Source: Terebella lapidaria
Taxonomy: Eukaryota; Annelida; Polychaeta; Terebellida; Terebellidae
NCBI GenBank assembly: GCA_949152475.1
Contig: OX424568.1
Location: 14,669,667-14,733,666 of the forward strand
Reading direction: 5' to 3'
DNA: 64,000 nt
The notes under the pieces are model-generated. The model saw nothing but the letters and a program-made list of their open reading frames with translations, did not search any database and was not told the DNA's origin. Numbering within the stretch: the first letter of the stretch is position 1; each line of letters starts with the position of its first letter. Below, piece by piece: positions 1 to 11,437 of the stretch. The translations under genes were made by a program, and so were the position numbers.

Positions 1-290
1 GGTCACCTAGCAGCCAAAATAGTTTCAAAATATATAGGTCACTGGCTGATGCTACAAGAGTAGTGTTACACATTCAGTGGGTATCAATAGCGCCTGGTCT
101 ACAAACTAATTACAACTCTGTGACAAGGGATGTGGACAAGGGATGTGGAATTACACCTGAAGGTGGTCCTGAGAAGCCTCATGTGGATATTAGAAATCTT
201 ATGTATTCTACCAGTAGCTAATTACTGATATATATGACACTCAGATGACAATATTGCATGCCGCTTTCGTGGGTGTGCGTGAGATTTGCT
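1..290 (+). repeat. Family C repeat, distal part (uninterrupted copy)
   Basis: This stretch matches 9781-9798 followed by 10180-10410, with the intervening 381 bp absent here. Shared landmarks are the opening CACCTAGCAGCCAA word, the ATAGTTTCAAAAT word and the stretch ending in a GGGTGTGCGTGAGA word. It is therefore the empty-site paralogue for the MITE at 9799-10179. No coding capacity is evident. Confidence 0.75.
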
Positions 291-988
291 AGCGTCGTTC
301 ACCATTCTTCGTTTGATTATGTATAGGATAAGCGGTAAAGTGGAGCGACTCTGGAAAATAATCGACGAGCCGAAGGCGCGACACTGAACCGATTATCCGA
401 GCTAGTTATCGGTCCCCCCTCTCGGCCCCCCCCCCCTCTGCCAGCATATGCACCTGCGAGTAGTAATCTGCGTGTACAACTATACCCTCACACTTCAACA
501 GTGTTAGGAAACAGAGGGCGGCACTGTCTGAATTTGTGATGAACTTTGTCACCATTATTATATCATGAGAATAGAAGTACATGTCCACTTGCTGTTCTCG
601 TAATTTTCAACGATATACAACACGCTATTTACCAAATTTTGCTAACTGATGTCTGCATCTAATGAATGGTTTGCATGATAATGATGAATATATATCAATC
701 GCGGATGATGAATGATGAATGAATACAAATAGGGTTTTAGATTCACGACCATGCCCACTGTTTGTGCTACCACCTTTTGGTGTCTTGATGAATTTGGAAT
801 TGGGACTCAACAGTAACACCACATTTATTGTTCACCTTCTCATCTACATTATATCGGCCTGGACCAAGAGTCCATTGCATCAAACGAATTAGGTTTCGGC
901 AATGATGAAAACGACTCGCTAGTACGCAAACAACGCGTCTTGTTTGAGCAGATGCAGTTTGTACACCGGCAGTTGTTGTGTTTACACA
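291..988. other. No gene recognised
   Basis: This is AT-rich sequence with a C-rich tract at about 415-440. The short open frames on the minus strand (406-588, 625-822) resemble no family I know and lack gene-like composition or splice context. I see nothing functional here. Confidence 0.5.
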
Positions 989-1090
989 CAGTAGATTATA
1001 TTGCAGTTTATTATTGGAAATAATAATCTACTGCAGTGTTCTACTGGGAACCGCCTCCCAGTAGATTCTGGAAAATAATCTACTGCAAAA
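989..1090. repeat. Short nested inverted repeats
   Basis: CAGTAGATTA at 989-998 is the exact reverse complement of TAATCTACTG at 1024-1033. A second CAGTAGATT / AATCTACTG pair follows at about 1063-1085. The four arms carry the same word and could be the remains of a small inverted-repeat element. No target-site duplication was identified. Confidence 0.5.
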
Positions 1091-1383
1091 AAACAATAGA
1101 ACCGTGGACTAAGTTCGGTAATGCGCCCAGTAGGAACACAATAGGTATATTTCAGATCATGACATCGAAGGCAAAACCTAGCTGTTTATCTGTTGTCATT
1201 AAAATCTCCAATATAACTTGTTGTCATGGTGACATCCACGTCTGTACAAAGTATTAAACTTTCCTCTCTGAAATGACATATTTTCACTTTCTGATATAAT
1301 ATTAAGTTAAGTTGAATAAAACAGTCAACACGGTAATTCCATAGTGTTTACATAGTGTTTACAGAGGATCCAACACTTTTCTT

Positions 1384-2490
1384 CTGAGCCAATATGCATA
1401 TTTAAGGCACTATACCCAGTGGATATCTTTCCTGCAGCCTAGTTATGTAGCTCATCCACACAGTTAATCCTAAATGTATCCAGCATTGGTGCCAAGCTTG
1501 GAATTGTAAATGTCATCATAAGACTTTGGATGATGGGCCCTATAATGACTGAATGGTTGTTTACGATATTACCTCCATTCCAGTTTGCTGGAAATGTTCA
1601 CCAGAGCCCGTTTTTTTTATCATTTGTGACGACTACGTCACCTATTTCCACTTGATATCTCGCATATTGCTGCCTGTGTGGCACCATTTGGATACTTTGC
1701 TAACTTAACAAAAATGATATTGATTTAAGAATAATACTACATTATCATCACCAACATTGCTTGAAATATGGAGCAGCATGCTTGTGAATATCATACTTGA
1801 GAGTGATAAATACTCGATGCATCATTACACTAGATCTACTAGAATTTGTAATGCGATTGAAATTCAGCATCAAAATACTTCCAGTATAAAGTTCATATAT
1901 GTATAAAATATGACTTATTTCACACTAGGTAAATATAGACATAAGGTATGATTGTTAGGAGTATTGACAGGGGTATGATAATAGATATTTACTTTTTGTG
2001 ATAGCAGCAGGCTGCAGGAATCATCCCTCATAAATTGCGATTGCTAATCAAAGCAATCATTCTCAACTACGCCACAATTCTCCTGCAAGAGTGTCCCAGA
2101 GAATGGATTTGAATAAAATATTGTTTAACACATCTGAGCCAATATGCATATTTATGGCACTATACCCAGTGGATTTATTTCCTGCAGCCTAGTTATGTAG
2201 CTTATCTACATAGTAAATCAGCATTGGTGCCAAGCTTAGAGTTGTGAATGTCATCATGAGACTTTGGATGATGGGTCCTGTAATGACTGAATATGGATAT
2301 TTCATGGTTGTTTACGATATTACCTTCATTCCAAAAGTGTAGGAATTTGTGTTCATCAGAGCCCGTGTTTCATCGTTTGTGATGACTACGTCACCTATTT
2401 CCACTTGACATCTCGTATCTTGCTGCCTGTGTAGTGCCATTTGGATACTTTGCTAATTTAACAAAAATGATAGTGATTTGAGAATATTCG
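1384..2490 (+). repeat. Tandem duplication inside family C (752-bp offset)
   Basis: The segment starting near 1384 (words GAGCCAATATGCATATTTA, CACTATACCCAGTGGAT) recurs near 2136 and stays alignable to about 2490, with point differences and small indels. The duplicated part includes the family C core with the words TTTGGATGATGGG and AATGACTGAATA. The first unit additionally carries the 1737-2125 block that recurs at 9160-9548. Confidence 0.75.
1737..2125 (+). repeat. Block shared with 9160-9548
   Basis: About 390 bp beginning ACATTATCATCACCAACATT and ending at an ACACATCTG word is nearly identical to 9160-9548, with only scattered single-base differences. The similarity is much higher than among most other copies of family C, so this is a recent duplication or gene-conversion pair. 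Confidence 0.8.
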
Positions 2491-2927
2491 TCAACGACAT
2501 CCATTTATAGACTAGGAAGCTACCCGTTTCATTTGTGATGAATTTGCATTGTGATGAAAAATGCCACTACCTTGAATAGTGATTCTCAGGTCAAAGTTGA
2601 CAATATTATATTTCGTAGAAATGGACGGTTTGCAATCACCACGCTAATTGCTGATGGAATATTAGTCAAATACCACTTTGTGTTTAGGTATACACACATC
2701 AGCGATTACTGACATGGGGCACCAAAAAGAAATAATGGTATTAGAATTCTTGTCGAATTCAATTTCATTTGGTTTGTGTCATTAGTTTTGGTGTCGAAGT
2801 GGCTCATTGATCTGGGCTCTGGGTAGAATGACAGAAGGTGAACTAACATTTTTATGTCAAGATTGGTCGAATGTGCTATTATAGTTCCTTGCATTAATCT
2901 GATCAAAACACGGAAAAAAAATTTAGG

Positions 2928-4698
2928 TTTTTTTTGTATAAACTTTATTAAATGATTCCCAAACATGCAATAGCATATATTAATGGGTTTCAACAGAAGA
3001 AACAAGCTATATGTACATATGTACAATATGATACATTTGTTGAAACGGAACAGTTATAAGATTGACGCGTATACTCAAGCATATTGAAGTAGGTATCTTA
3101 CACAAAGTACATCGTATTTCATTTTTCGAATCGTTTTGTAGCAGCAATGTAGTCTAAAGCGGCATTAATTATCAAGGAGTTAGTTTCAAATGCGTAAGAT
3201 GGACAACCATGCATCAATAGATGAGAATTTATTTGAAGCCCATCAAGTTTTTTGAATAACAGTCTGCGCTCCATTGAGTAGCGAGGGCATTGCATGAAGA
3301 AGTGATCAGGGTCTTCTCGGTAAAAACCACACGCACAAATTGGACGGTCGACCACATGCAGGTTTTCCTATAAATGGAAATTTAATGAACTGCACCCAAT
3401 TCTTAAGCGTGCTAACTGTATATTATAAAACCGAGGACCCTGGTAGTACAGATTGTTACTTCGTAAATCATTTTTGGACAAGGCCCGCTTAAAGATTTCC
3501 ACACTATTGGAATTTCTCAAATCCAATGACAACAAGTTCCAGTCTGTAACAGTAGCAGGAAATAATGATTTGTTGTAGCATTGTAGCCGAGCTCGGCTTC
3601 GGGTGTAATCAGCTGCCGAACGTAAGCCATAAGTTGTGCGCTCCCCAACAACTGGCTGTAGGAGATCAGACAAATATGGAGGACTTAGTCCGTTCACAAC
3701 CTTGAAGAATAGGACTAGTTTATGCCTTCGTCGGCGTTCCTCAAGCGAAACCCAGTTCACATCTCGCAAAAGAGCTGCGGAAGGGCACCGTGCTGTAGCT
3801 CCGGTAACTATCCTGGCAGCCTCTTTCTGTATCATATCTAGTTTTGCCAAGTCTGCACAGGTAGCCCCCGCCCATACCACATCCGCGTATTCGATGGTTG
3901 GGCGAATCCAAGAAATGTACAATCTTTCCAAAGATAGTCGGTCAAGTTTAAACTTGTATGGTCTCATAATGCCCAACATCTTATTAGCTTTGCAGTATAT
4001 AGCAGATATGTGGGCAGACCAGGATAGGTCGTGAGACAGGGTAACACCAACATGTTTATGGTGTTTAACCTCAACAATGCGTGTACCATTGAAGATAATA
4101 GGAGGATGCGAGATTTGTGCCCTTTTCTTAGATATGAGCATGGTCTCGGTTTTCGGGGCACTGAAGGTCACAAGCCACTGTTGTGACCAATCATGTATTG
4201 CCGCAAGGTCAATGTTTATTTTCCTAGCAGCCTCCGCCCTATTATCGACTTCTATAAATAACGACGTGTCATCTGCAAACAAACGAATTTTGCAGTGCTT
4301 AACGACAAACGTGATGTCGTTAATGAAACAAGGAATAACAAAGGTCCGAGGACCGATCCTTGAGGAACACCTGCACTTATATCAGACCAGTTAGAGGTTT
4401 GACCGTTGATACTCTCTATCTGACGACGATTCGTCAAGTAATCTGAAAGCCAAACTAGAAGGTTACCACCAATTCCGATTTTCTGTAATTTGAACAGTGA
4501 GCCTTTATGCCAAACCCGATCAAAAGCCTTGGAAATATCCAAAAATACAACTCGTACTTCTTTCCCATTATCAATGGAGATACAAAACGTGTGATACATT
4601 TCGGCCAGATGTGTGACCGTAGAACTACCAGGGATAAAACCTGATTGGTATATGGAAAGGATGAAATTTTCCTTGAAAAAAGTGAACATATAAAAATT
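2928..4698 (-). mobile_element. 5'-truncated jockey/CR1-type LINE
   Basis: A non-LTR retrotransposon in reverse orientation. It holds most of the reverse transcriptase domain, the thumb/connection region and a C-terminal CxC...H...C zinc motif. On the minus strand the coding part is followed by an AATAAA signal (2944-2949) and a run of eight A (2928-2935), giving a plausible 3' end. The 5' side stops inside the RT domain at about 4698, exactly where the head of the 134-bp-repeat element begins. At least one frameshift and one stop make it a pseudogene. Confidence 0.8.
3119..4689 (-). pseudogene. LINE reverse transcriptase, broken
   Basis: The protein starts in RT block 1-2 (QSGFIPGSSTVTHL, then VVFLDISKAFDRVWHKG with the first catalytic Asp). 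It continues with AGVPQGSVLGPLLF up to about 4330, where the frame changes. The next frame (4282-3368) begins at the FADDTSLF catalytic box and runs 304 residues through the thumb and C-terminal region to a TAG at 3368-3370. Reading on in that same frame (3355-3119) gives ICACGFYREDPDHFFMQCP, the zinc-knuckle-like C-terminal motif of jockey-group LINEs. So there is one frameshift, one in-frame stop and no endonuclease domain. Open frames on the opposite strand here are shadows. Confidence 0.85.
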
Positions 4699-4989
4699 AG
4701 CCCAAGGGCTAAGAAAGGTTACCGGACAATATACATTTTAGATATTAGCCTTTTGTCCAGTGACATTGAAAATAAAGTCACTGATCAATTCAAGGCCATG
4801 AAATTTTCAGCAAATATATCACTTCTAGTATGTCCACAATAAATTCCTAAGCAGTAAAGTCGATAATAAGTGAGACATTAGCCATTCTGTGATGTGACCT
4901 TGAAAATGAGGTCAAAGTTCAAGTTCGAGGTCATGAAAATATTCAGTATATATCATTCCTCTATATTCGCAATTGATTCCTATGCTGTA

Positions 4990-5499
4990 AATGTAAGTAT
5001 CAATCTATTACCACCAATACAATCAGATTTTGATGATGACAATAAGAAACGTAAAATACTACATTTTGCAATAGAAACAAACAAAGCCCGACCAAATAGT
5101 TTATCTAAAGACACACTGGCGTCTTCAGGGGCAGACAATGTGTTAAATGTAGTTGTTTCTACTGTACACCAGATGGAATTAGTATACAACTGCCCAACAA
5201 CCTATGAAAATAATTTAGAAATCCGAATCTAACCCCATGGAATAGATACATGACAAGTACAAAAGTACCCAATCACAAGCCCGAAGGCTACTGAGTTGAT
5301 GGTATCCTCGGAAACAGATTTAACGTCCGCCAGCAGTGACACCGACTCAGTGGTATAAATGTAAGTATCAATCTATTACCACCAATACAATCAAATTTTT
5401 ATGACGCCAATAAGAAACGTAAAATACAACATTTTGCAATAGAAACAAAGCCCGACCAAATAGTTTATCCGAAGACACACTAGCGTCATCAGGGGCAGA
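4990..5499 (+). mobile_element. Family A element, one full and one partial copy in tandem
   Basis: The first copy runs from the GTAAGTATCAATCTATTACC word (about 4992) to about 5356, and a partial second copy starts with the same word at about 5359 and stops near 5499. They split a 134-bp unit (GCTGTAAA before, GTAAAGATGATAATAAGC after). Related copies lie at 26393-26812, 30248-30515, 36066-36225, 38696-39064 and 41760-42010. The reverse strand carries a conserved frame (TLSAPDDASVSSDELFGRAL-like) in several copies, which I do not recognise as a protein family. Confidence 0.7.
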
Positions 5500-5844
5500 T
5501 GTAAAGATGATAATAAGCGTAATATTAGCCATTTTGTTCTCTGACCTTGAAAATGCGATCAAAGGTCAAATTCTAGATCACCAAAATATTCAGCATACAT
5601 CATTTCCTATATGTTCACTATGGACCCCTAAGCTGTAAATTTGATAATAAGCGAGATATAAGCCATTTTGTATTCTGACCTTGAAAATAAAATGACTAAC
5701 ATTGAAATTTAGGTCAAGGGTCAAATTCAAGGTCACTAGAATATTCAGCATATATCATTTCCTATATGTTCACAATTGATTCCTAAGCTGCAAAGTTGCT
5801 AATAAGCAAGATATTGGCCATTTTGTCCTGTGACCTTGAAAATG

Positions 5845-6259
5845 AGGTCAAAGGTCAAATTTAAGGTCACGAGAATATTCAGCATATATCATTTCCTATA
5901 TGTTCACAATTGATTCCTAAGCCGTAAAGTCAATAATAAGCGAGATATTAGCCATTTTGTCCTGTTACCTTGAAAATGAGGCCAAAGGTCAAATTCAAGG
6001 TCACGAGAATATTCAGCATATATCATTTCCTATATGTTCACAATGGATTCCTAAGCTGTAAAGTCGATAATAAGCGAGATATTAGCCATTTTGTCCTGTG
6101 ACCTTGAAAATGAGGTCAAAGGTCAAATTCAAGGTCACGAGAATATTCAGCATATATCATTTCCTATATGTCCACAATTGATTTCTAAGCTGTAAAGTCG
6201 ATAATAAGCGAGATATTAGCCATTTTGTCCTGTGACCTTGAAAATGAGGTCAAAGGTCA
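5845..6259 (+). promoter_or_regulatory. Perfect DR1 nuclear-receptor motifs in the array
   Basis: AGGTCAAAGGTCA (two AGGTCA half-sites, 1-bp spacer) occurs at 5845-5857, 6113-6125 and 6247-6259. The unit in between (from 5979) has one substitution. Each is followed by a TCAAGGTCA-type extended half-site. DR1 is the known consensus for RXR/HNF4/COUP-TF-type receptors, and TCAAGGTCA is known for ERR/FTZ-F1-type receptors. Function here is not shown. Confidence 0.5.
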
Positions 6260-6780
6260 AATTCAAGGTCACGAGAATATTCAGCATATATCATTTCCTA
6301 TATGTCCACAATTGATTCCTAGTCTCTAATCTCAATATTAAGTGAGATATTAGGCTTAATGTGTCCCATTATAAAGCATAGGAAAATTTAACATGGGAAA
6401 GTCACATCTGGGCGGAGTTTGGGCCCAAAATGGCCCACTTCGAGTGATTTAAGCGCAACTAAATTTATACATATCACAGAAGTACATATGAGGAGTGTTA
6501 TGCATCAATAAAAAAATAGTTACTGAACAGATTTTGAGAAAATGGCCGCCAAAGTCCAAAATTGGCCGATTTTCGACAAAAACGGCCGCCATTTTGAAAA
6601 AATTGCGAGAATCAAAAAGCTAAAAAATACCTCCTTTTTTAATTATTTTTGTGCATTTTTGTGCAAAATTTCAGAAAGATTGGTCCGTAAACAAAAAAGA
6701 TAAAAATGTGGACGACGCCGGACGCCGGTTGCAACGCCATGCCAATAGGTTAGCGGACCAGAGGTCCGGTAACCTAAAAA

Positions 6781-8417
6781 CAAAATGGATGGATCGATAA
6801 GCAGGCCAAGTTTCATGTTTACTAACAAAGGATATTTTTGACACTTATACATGTGCCCAAATGACAGGGACAACCCATATTTGGCATTAAAATGGATGCC
6901 AATAGCCGCTCTATATTGTTGTAGAGATATGCCCATAGATAATGCACTCCACTAGCAATAGTAATAGCAATAGTTATGGTAAATTATGTAATATAACCAC
7001 ACAACTAAATACTTGAGTCAGTGTCAAACTTTGGCAGGGAATTTTCTGCTGTAAAAAACTAATACAGTGACACAAAATAATAATAAGCAATTGACAAAGA
7101 GTATTTGTCTCCTCCAGTGCAGTGAAATTTCAATATAGTTAATATTACTGTGAAAGTTTAATACAAGAAATTGTGATTGAAGAATACCAAATCTGGTTAG
7201 CAGATGTGCTGAGGCTGCTCAGCAAATTATATATTATAATTACATATTCAAGGAAATTGAGACATACTCATAGAGACCATTTATAAAGGTAAATGGATAT
7301 TGATATTGATCACAGCAAATCTGACAAGATGTGTTGACTGTTTGAATAGCCAACACAGTGATCCCTGATTACTAATACAAGTATGTACATACATAAATGC
7401 AAAAGTATCATCATGATCATAGTATAATATAATCTGGAACAATTTATGCAAATAATATGTCAATAAACACTTTTCATACACCACCATATAATATAAACAT
7501 ATAATTATTATGTACATTATGTATCCAGCACAATGATCCCTGAATAACAGTCCAATGACATGACTTCATAAGGTATTATAGTATAATATAATCTGGAGCA
7601 ATTTATGCAAGGAATATGTGAATGAACACATGTCACACACCACCATATAATTATTTTGTACATATTTACAGTATTATCATGCATCCTGTCCAAGTTAGTT
7701 TTGGTGTTCAACACATTGTTAGTTATACAAAGACAGCAAATCTGTACCAAGTCCTTGATTCAACACAAACAAAATGGTTCCACAATCTCAATTCAATTAT
7801 CAAATTTTTGTACATGTGCATTTTGGATTTCAAAGTTTCAATATGGCAATGTTTATGCAGTCTGGCACTTCATTAGTCTACCATTGAATATAGAAACAAC
7901 TACCCATATGTGTGTGAATTCATAATAGTCTATAATGAAGCAAACATTTATCCAAAATGGATCTTTTACCCTGCACTGATGTAGACCATTCACCATGAAA
8001 ATTCACAATTTAAAGATGTCAGACACAATGCACACATAATAATTTATTACAAGTGTATTTGCACATAATCATGCAAGCATTTTGTTATCTATTAAATAGC
8101 TTCTGGGTTGAGCAAACAACACAACATTCAGCTACAATGAAACAACCATGAGTCAAACATATATTGGAGGATCACATATCAACACAATCAACACACAGTG
8201 TTTCGCACATATTGTTCAATTCAATCTCCAGAAATGTATTTGCACATAACCATGCATGCATTTTGTTACCTAGGAAATAGATTCTGGATCAACTAAACAG
8301 GCGATACAACATTCAGGTACAATATAACAACCATGAAACAAAGATAATGTTGAAGGATCACATGTCAACCTGAGAGATCATACATGATCAGACAGAGAGT
8401 TCATCCCTCACTTCTGA
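6781..8417. repeat. Local direct duplications, no gene
   Basis: About 7416-7530 is repeated at about 7577-7690 (words AGTATAATATAATCTGG, AATTTATGCAA, CACACCACCATATAA). About 8059-8230 is repeated at about 8233-8400 (words GTATTTGCACATAA, CATGCATGCATTTTGTTA, GGATCACAT). Both pairs are diverged. The open frames in this interval are short and carry no recognisable domain. Confidence 0.6.
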
Positions 8418-8647
8418 TAAGAAAATTCCCCATCTCATTTTTTTCCAAGCCATGAATCAGGGTTGTGAATTTTATGATCAGACTGTCTCAGTCCCCCCAC
8501 CCAGAACTTGTCATGTGGACTGGCCTCCACCAAAACCTTACTGCCAGTAGCAAGCAGGGCTGCTTTCAAGTCCCTGTTCTGGTTGAACTTGGCCATGAGT
8601 GCTGACTGACAATTGAATGAGACTTGGATTGCCAAGTCCTGAAACAT
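8418..8647 (-). pseudogene. NADAR-domain exon fragment
   Basis: A 70-residue frame contains AKFNQNRDLKAALLATGSKV and LVEASPHDKFWVGGL, then WLGK. This is the characteristic second half of the NADAR (YbiA/DUF1768-like) domain, an N-glycosidase fold that acts on ADP-ribose or riboflavin-pathway related N-glycosidic bonds. It begins just after an AG at 8648-8649 (minus strand), consistent with an exon start. The frame ends early at a run of seven A; with six A it would read on as WLGKNEMGNFL, matching the usual end of the domain. That points to a one-base indel, or to a base-calling error in the homopolymer. No N-terminal half was found nearby. A decayed gene copy is likeliest. Confidence 0.72.
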
Positions 8648-8649
8648 CT

Positions 8650-9798
8650 ATATGTTGACATCGTTCTAGTCCATCGATACGTTGACATCTAATACATGTT
8701 CAGAAACCCTAATTATCGATATTGTGAAACTCGTCATTTATTTTATATATCAGTAGTAAATGTCACCATAGATATTTGGATGATGAGTCATGTAATGACT
8801 GAATATGGGCATGATATGGTTGTATACGAGGTTTTCTTCACTGGAGAAGTGTTTTTTCCTAACCATCATTGCCTCCTTGGGATTTTTTTTTGCATCCCCG
8901 CTAATATACATGTCTTTTGGACTTTTTGGATGTGTTGAGAGTCCGATTTGTAGATTATATTTTGCTACATTTAAAACAACCAGAGAATTATTCCAGTAAT
9001 TATCTCATTCAGTAATGCAATTAATATCATGTATCTGTAAGCGCAAAAATAAAACTGTACTACTGGCGGCAAAATTGTTTTGCATATTAATATTCAGTGA
9101 TTCCCAGGGCAATTATAGCGTTTCTCGTCACAGCTGAGACTTATTCCTTACTACATTATCATCACCAACATTGCTTGAAATGTGGAGCAGCGTGATTGTG
9201 AATATCATACTTGAGAGTGATAACTACTCGATACATCATTACACTAGATCTACTAGAATTTGTAAGGCGTTTCAAATTCAACACCAAAATACTTCCAATA
9301 TAAAGTTCATATATGTATAAAATATTACTGATTTCACACTAGGTAAATATAGACATAAGGTATGATTGTTAGGAGTATTGACAGGGGGATGATAATAGAT
9401 ATTTACTTTGTGTGATAGCAGCTGGCTGCAGGAACCACCCACATAAATTGCGATTGCAAATCAAAGCAATCATTCTCAACTACGCCACAATTCTCCTGCA
9501 AGAGTGTCCTAGAGAATGGATTTGAATAAGATATTGTTCAACACATCTGTATTTTATATGTGTGTGAAAAGTCATATGATGTAATATTTCTTTTGTTTTG
9601 AGTAAACAGTTCCTTTTGATCAGTTTACACCGGCTACTTAACTAGTATTGATATTCGGGAGTCGATTCCCATTTCGAGAAAGTGGCTGAATGTGTTACAA
9701 ATATCCCACGAGGATCACACTATGAACGATCCCACTATCACCCAGTGAGAACCATTAAGGTCAAGACGGTCCCGTGGTGACGGTCACCTAGCAGCCAA
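8650..9798 (+). repeat. Family C repeat copy
   Basis: It contains the core TTTGGATGATGAGTC, AATGACTGAATATGG and GGTTGTATACGA words (8770-8830), the block shared with 1737-2125 (9160-9548), and a tail with TTGATATTCGGGAGTCGATT (from about 9646) and CACCTAGCAGCCAA (9785-9798). The same order is seen in the copies at 15.4-18.1 kb. Nothing in it resembles a gene. Confidence 0.7.
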
Positions 9799-10179
9799 TG
9801 GACGAGTTTGGTCATCGACCAGGTTCACCATGGTTCGACCAAAGTAGACCGAACTCACTCTGGTCGAAACCGAGTGACGTCATTCTGATGCCTATGGTCC
9901 ATCCGGAGAAAGGGGGGACTGTTCCTCTGGTTCCAAAATGGCGTAGGAACGAAGCAGTTTCAACGAACAGCAATTAGGGCATTGAAACATCCTGTAAATA
10001 GGATTGATCCCATTGAAAAAAAATTGAAATGATAACGAAATGTAAAGGACAATATACAAATAAGAGTGTCATAGGCGTCAGGACGCTTGATAATTTAACT
10101 CAATTTCGCTCAATAGTGGTAAATAATCGTAAGTCGTAATTTCCCGTACCATTTTCTGGTCGCTGATCGAACTCGCCCA
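9799..10179. mobile_element. 381-bp MITE with 24-bp TIRs
   Basis: The left end TGGACGAGTTTGGTCATCGA... (9799-9822) pairs with the right end (10156-10179): 20 of 24 positions match when inverted. The element interrupts family C relative to the uninterrupted copy at 1-290. CCAAT lies at both junctions, but the exact target-site duplication is not resolved. There is no coding capacity, so the element is non-autonomous. Confidence 0.7.
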
Positions 10180-11282
10180 ATATAGTTTCAAAATGTATAG
10201 GTCAATGGCTGATGCATTAGCGCCTGATCTACAAACTAATCAAAACCCTACGATAAGGGATGTGGACTGAAATTACGCCTCACTGTGGACTTGAGAAGCC
10301 TCATGTGGATATTATAAATTGGATGTATTCTACCAGTAGCTAATTACTGATATGTGACACCCAGATTAAAATATCACATGCTGCTTTCTTGGGTGTGCGT
10401 GAGACACATTCGTTAAATTCAATTATGTTTGGTAATGCAATCGGTAAGTGGTCTAGTCTTCAGAGATATGTACTGTACAGTTTGAAAGTTAACATAAATT
10501 CTACACCATATTGCACCAGGAAAAAGGAGACATACATTTCGTGGGCCTTGTTTCAATCTCCCTGTGGCCATAAATTGAGCTCATCCATGGTGTTACCTCA
10601 AACCAACATCAGACTTTCTTCCTTCAACAATATGTAAATTTGATTTGTTGAAATGGAAGTCACGGCATGCAATTAGTTCAAGAATGAAGACAATGTCTAT
10701 GAATGTCACATACATAATTCGAAAGTTGTGAATGACGAATCATACAGATCGAATAACTAAAACTATATTGTGTACTGTGCATTAAGAATTTTGAACTTTA
10801 AACACTAACCTTTAGATCATGAAAATAAAATAGTCTCAAAAACTTATGAGCTGGAAATTTTACCAGATTGATTCCGTTGATGTTTACAATGTGAGACACT
10901 GATCAATTGTATTTATATAAAATATATGTTTTATTTCAAGAGACACAATACAATAATATTTGAAATATATATAAAGTTACAGGTATGTCCACTTGAGGTA
11001 GCAATCATCCAATCAAAGACTTAAGTCTGTAAGCAGACAATCCAGTTGAAAAAAAAGAGAAAAAAATAATGTTTCAGTAACAATGTAGGCCTGATTGTAC
11101 CATATACGCTTGTACCTTAAATATTAATGGTAGTTATACACAAGATTAGTTTCTATTAATCTGGGAAATAAATAAACAATATGTAATAATAGCCCCTCAA
11201 CCCTCCCTACCCCTTCAGAACTAGTATGGATAGTGGTTAATTGATGAATGATCTCTATGCACAAGTAAAAAGTGGGAAAAAC
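10180..11282. repeat. Family C continuation, then unassigned AT-rich sequence
   Basis: Positions 10180-10410 continue the family C copy that matches 20-290. From about 10411 to 11282 I see only AT-rich sequence. An 82-codon open frame at 10389-10637 lacks any recognisable domain and starts inside repeat sequence. Confidence 0.5.
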
Positions 11283-11430
11283 AGCCCAAGGGCTAAGAAA
11301 GGTTACCAGACAATAAATATTTTTGATATTTAACCTTTAGTCAATGACCCTGAAAATAAAGTCATTGGTCAATTCAAGGTCACTAGAATATTCAGCACAT
11401 ATCATGTTCCACTTGTCCACAACAAGTCTA
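11283..11430 (+). repeat. Truncated head of the 134-bp-repeat element
   Basis: AGCCCAAGGGCT (11283-11294) and GGTTACCAGAC (11301-11311) repeat the head seen at 4699-4727. They are followed by one diverged core unit (TCAATTCAAGGTCACTAG, then a CAGCACATATCAT word). The copy stops abruptly at about 11430, where the 3' side of the second LINE begins. Confidence 0.75.
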
Positions 11431-11437
11431 AAAAAAT

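Larger units (their letters stand above)
4850..6340 (+). repeat. 134-bp tandem repeat array
   Basis: Corresponding points of successive units fall at 5798, 5932, 6066 and 6200, an exact 134-bp period. More diverged units occur at about 5500-5790, and one lies before the family A insertion (about 4850-4990). Each unit contains CCTTGAAAATGAGGTCA followed by AAGGTCAAATTCAAGGTCA-like words, then a CATATATCATTTCC word. The best units differ by only a few bases, so the array has been homogenised recently. Confidence 0.9.
4699..6780 (+). mobile_element. Tandem-core element with hairpin end (pearl/Helentron-like)
   Basis: The head has the near-palindrome AGCCCAAGGGCT (4699-4710) followed by GGTTACCGGAC (4717-4727). 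The core is an array of 134-bp units. The tail ends in the hairpin GGTTAGCGGACC-AGA-GGTCCGGTAACC (6748-6774), whose outer arm is the inverted copy of the head word. Short inverted ends, a tandem-repeat core and a terminal hairpin are the layout of bivalve 'pearl' elements and Helentron-derived non-autonomous elements. No protein is encoded. The core is interrupted by family A (4990-5499). The class assignment is inference from architecture. Confidence 0.6.

Noticed and set aside
3636-4394. Plus-strand open frames opposite the first LINE
   Set aside because: They are complementary shadows of the reverse transcriptase frame and have no domain of their own.
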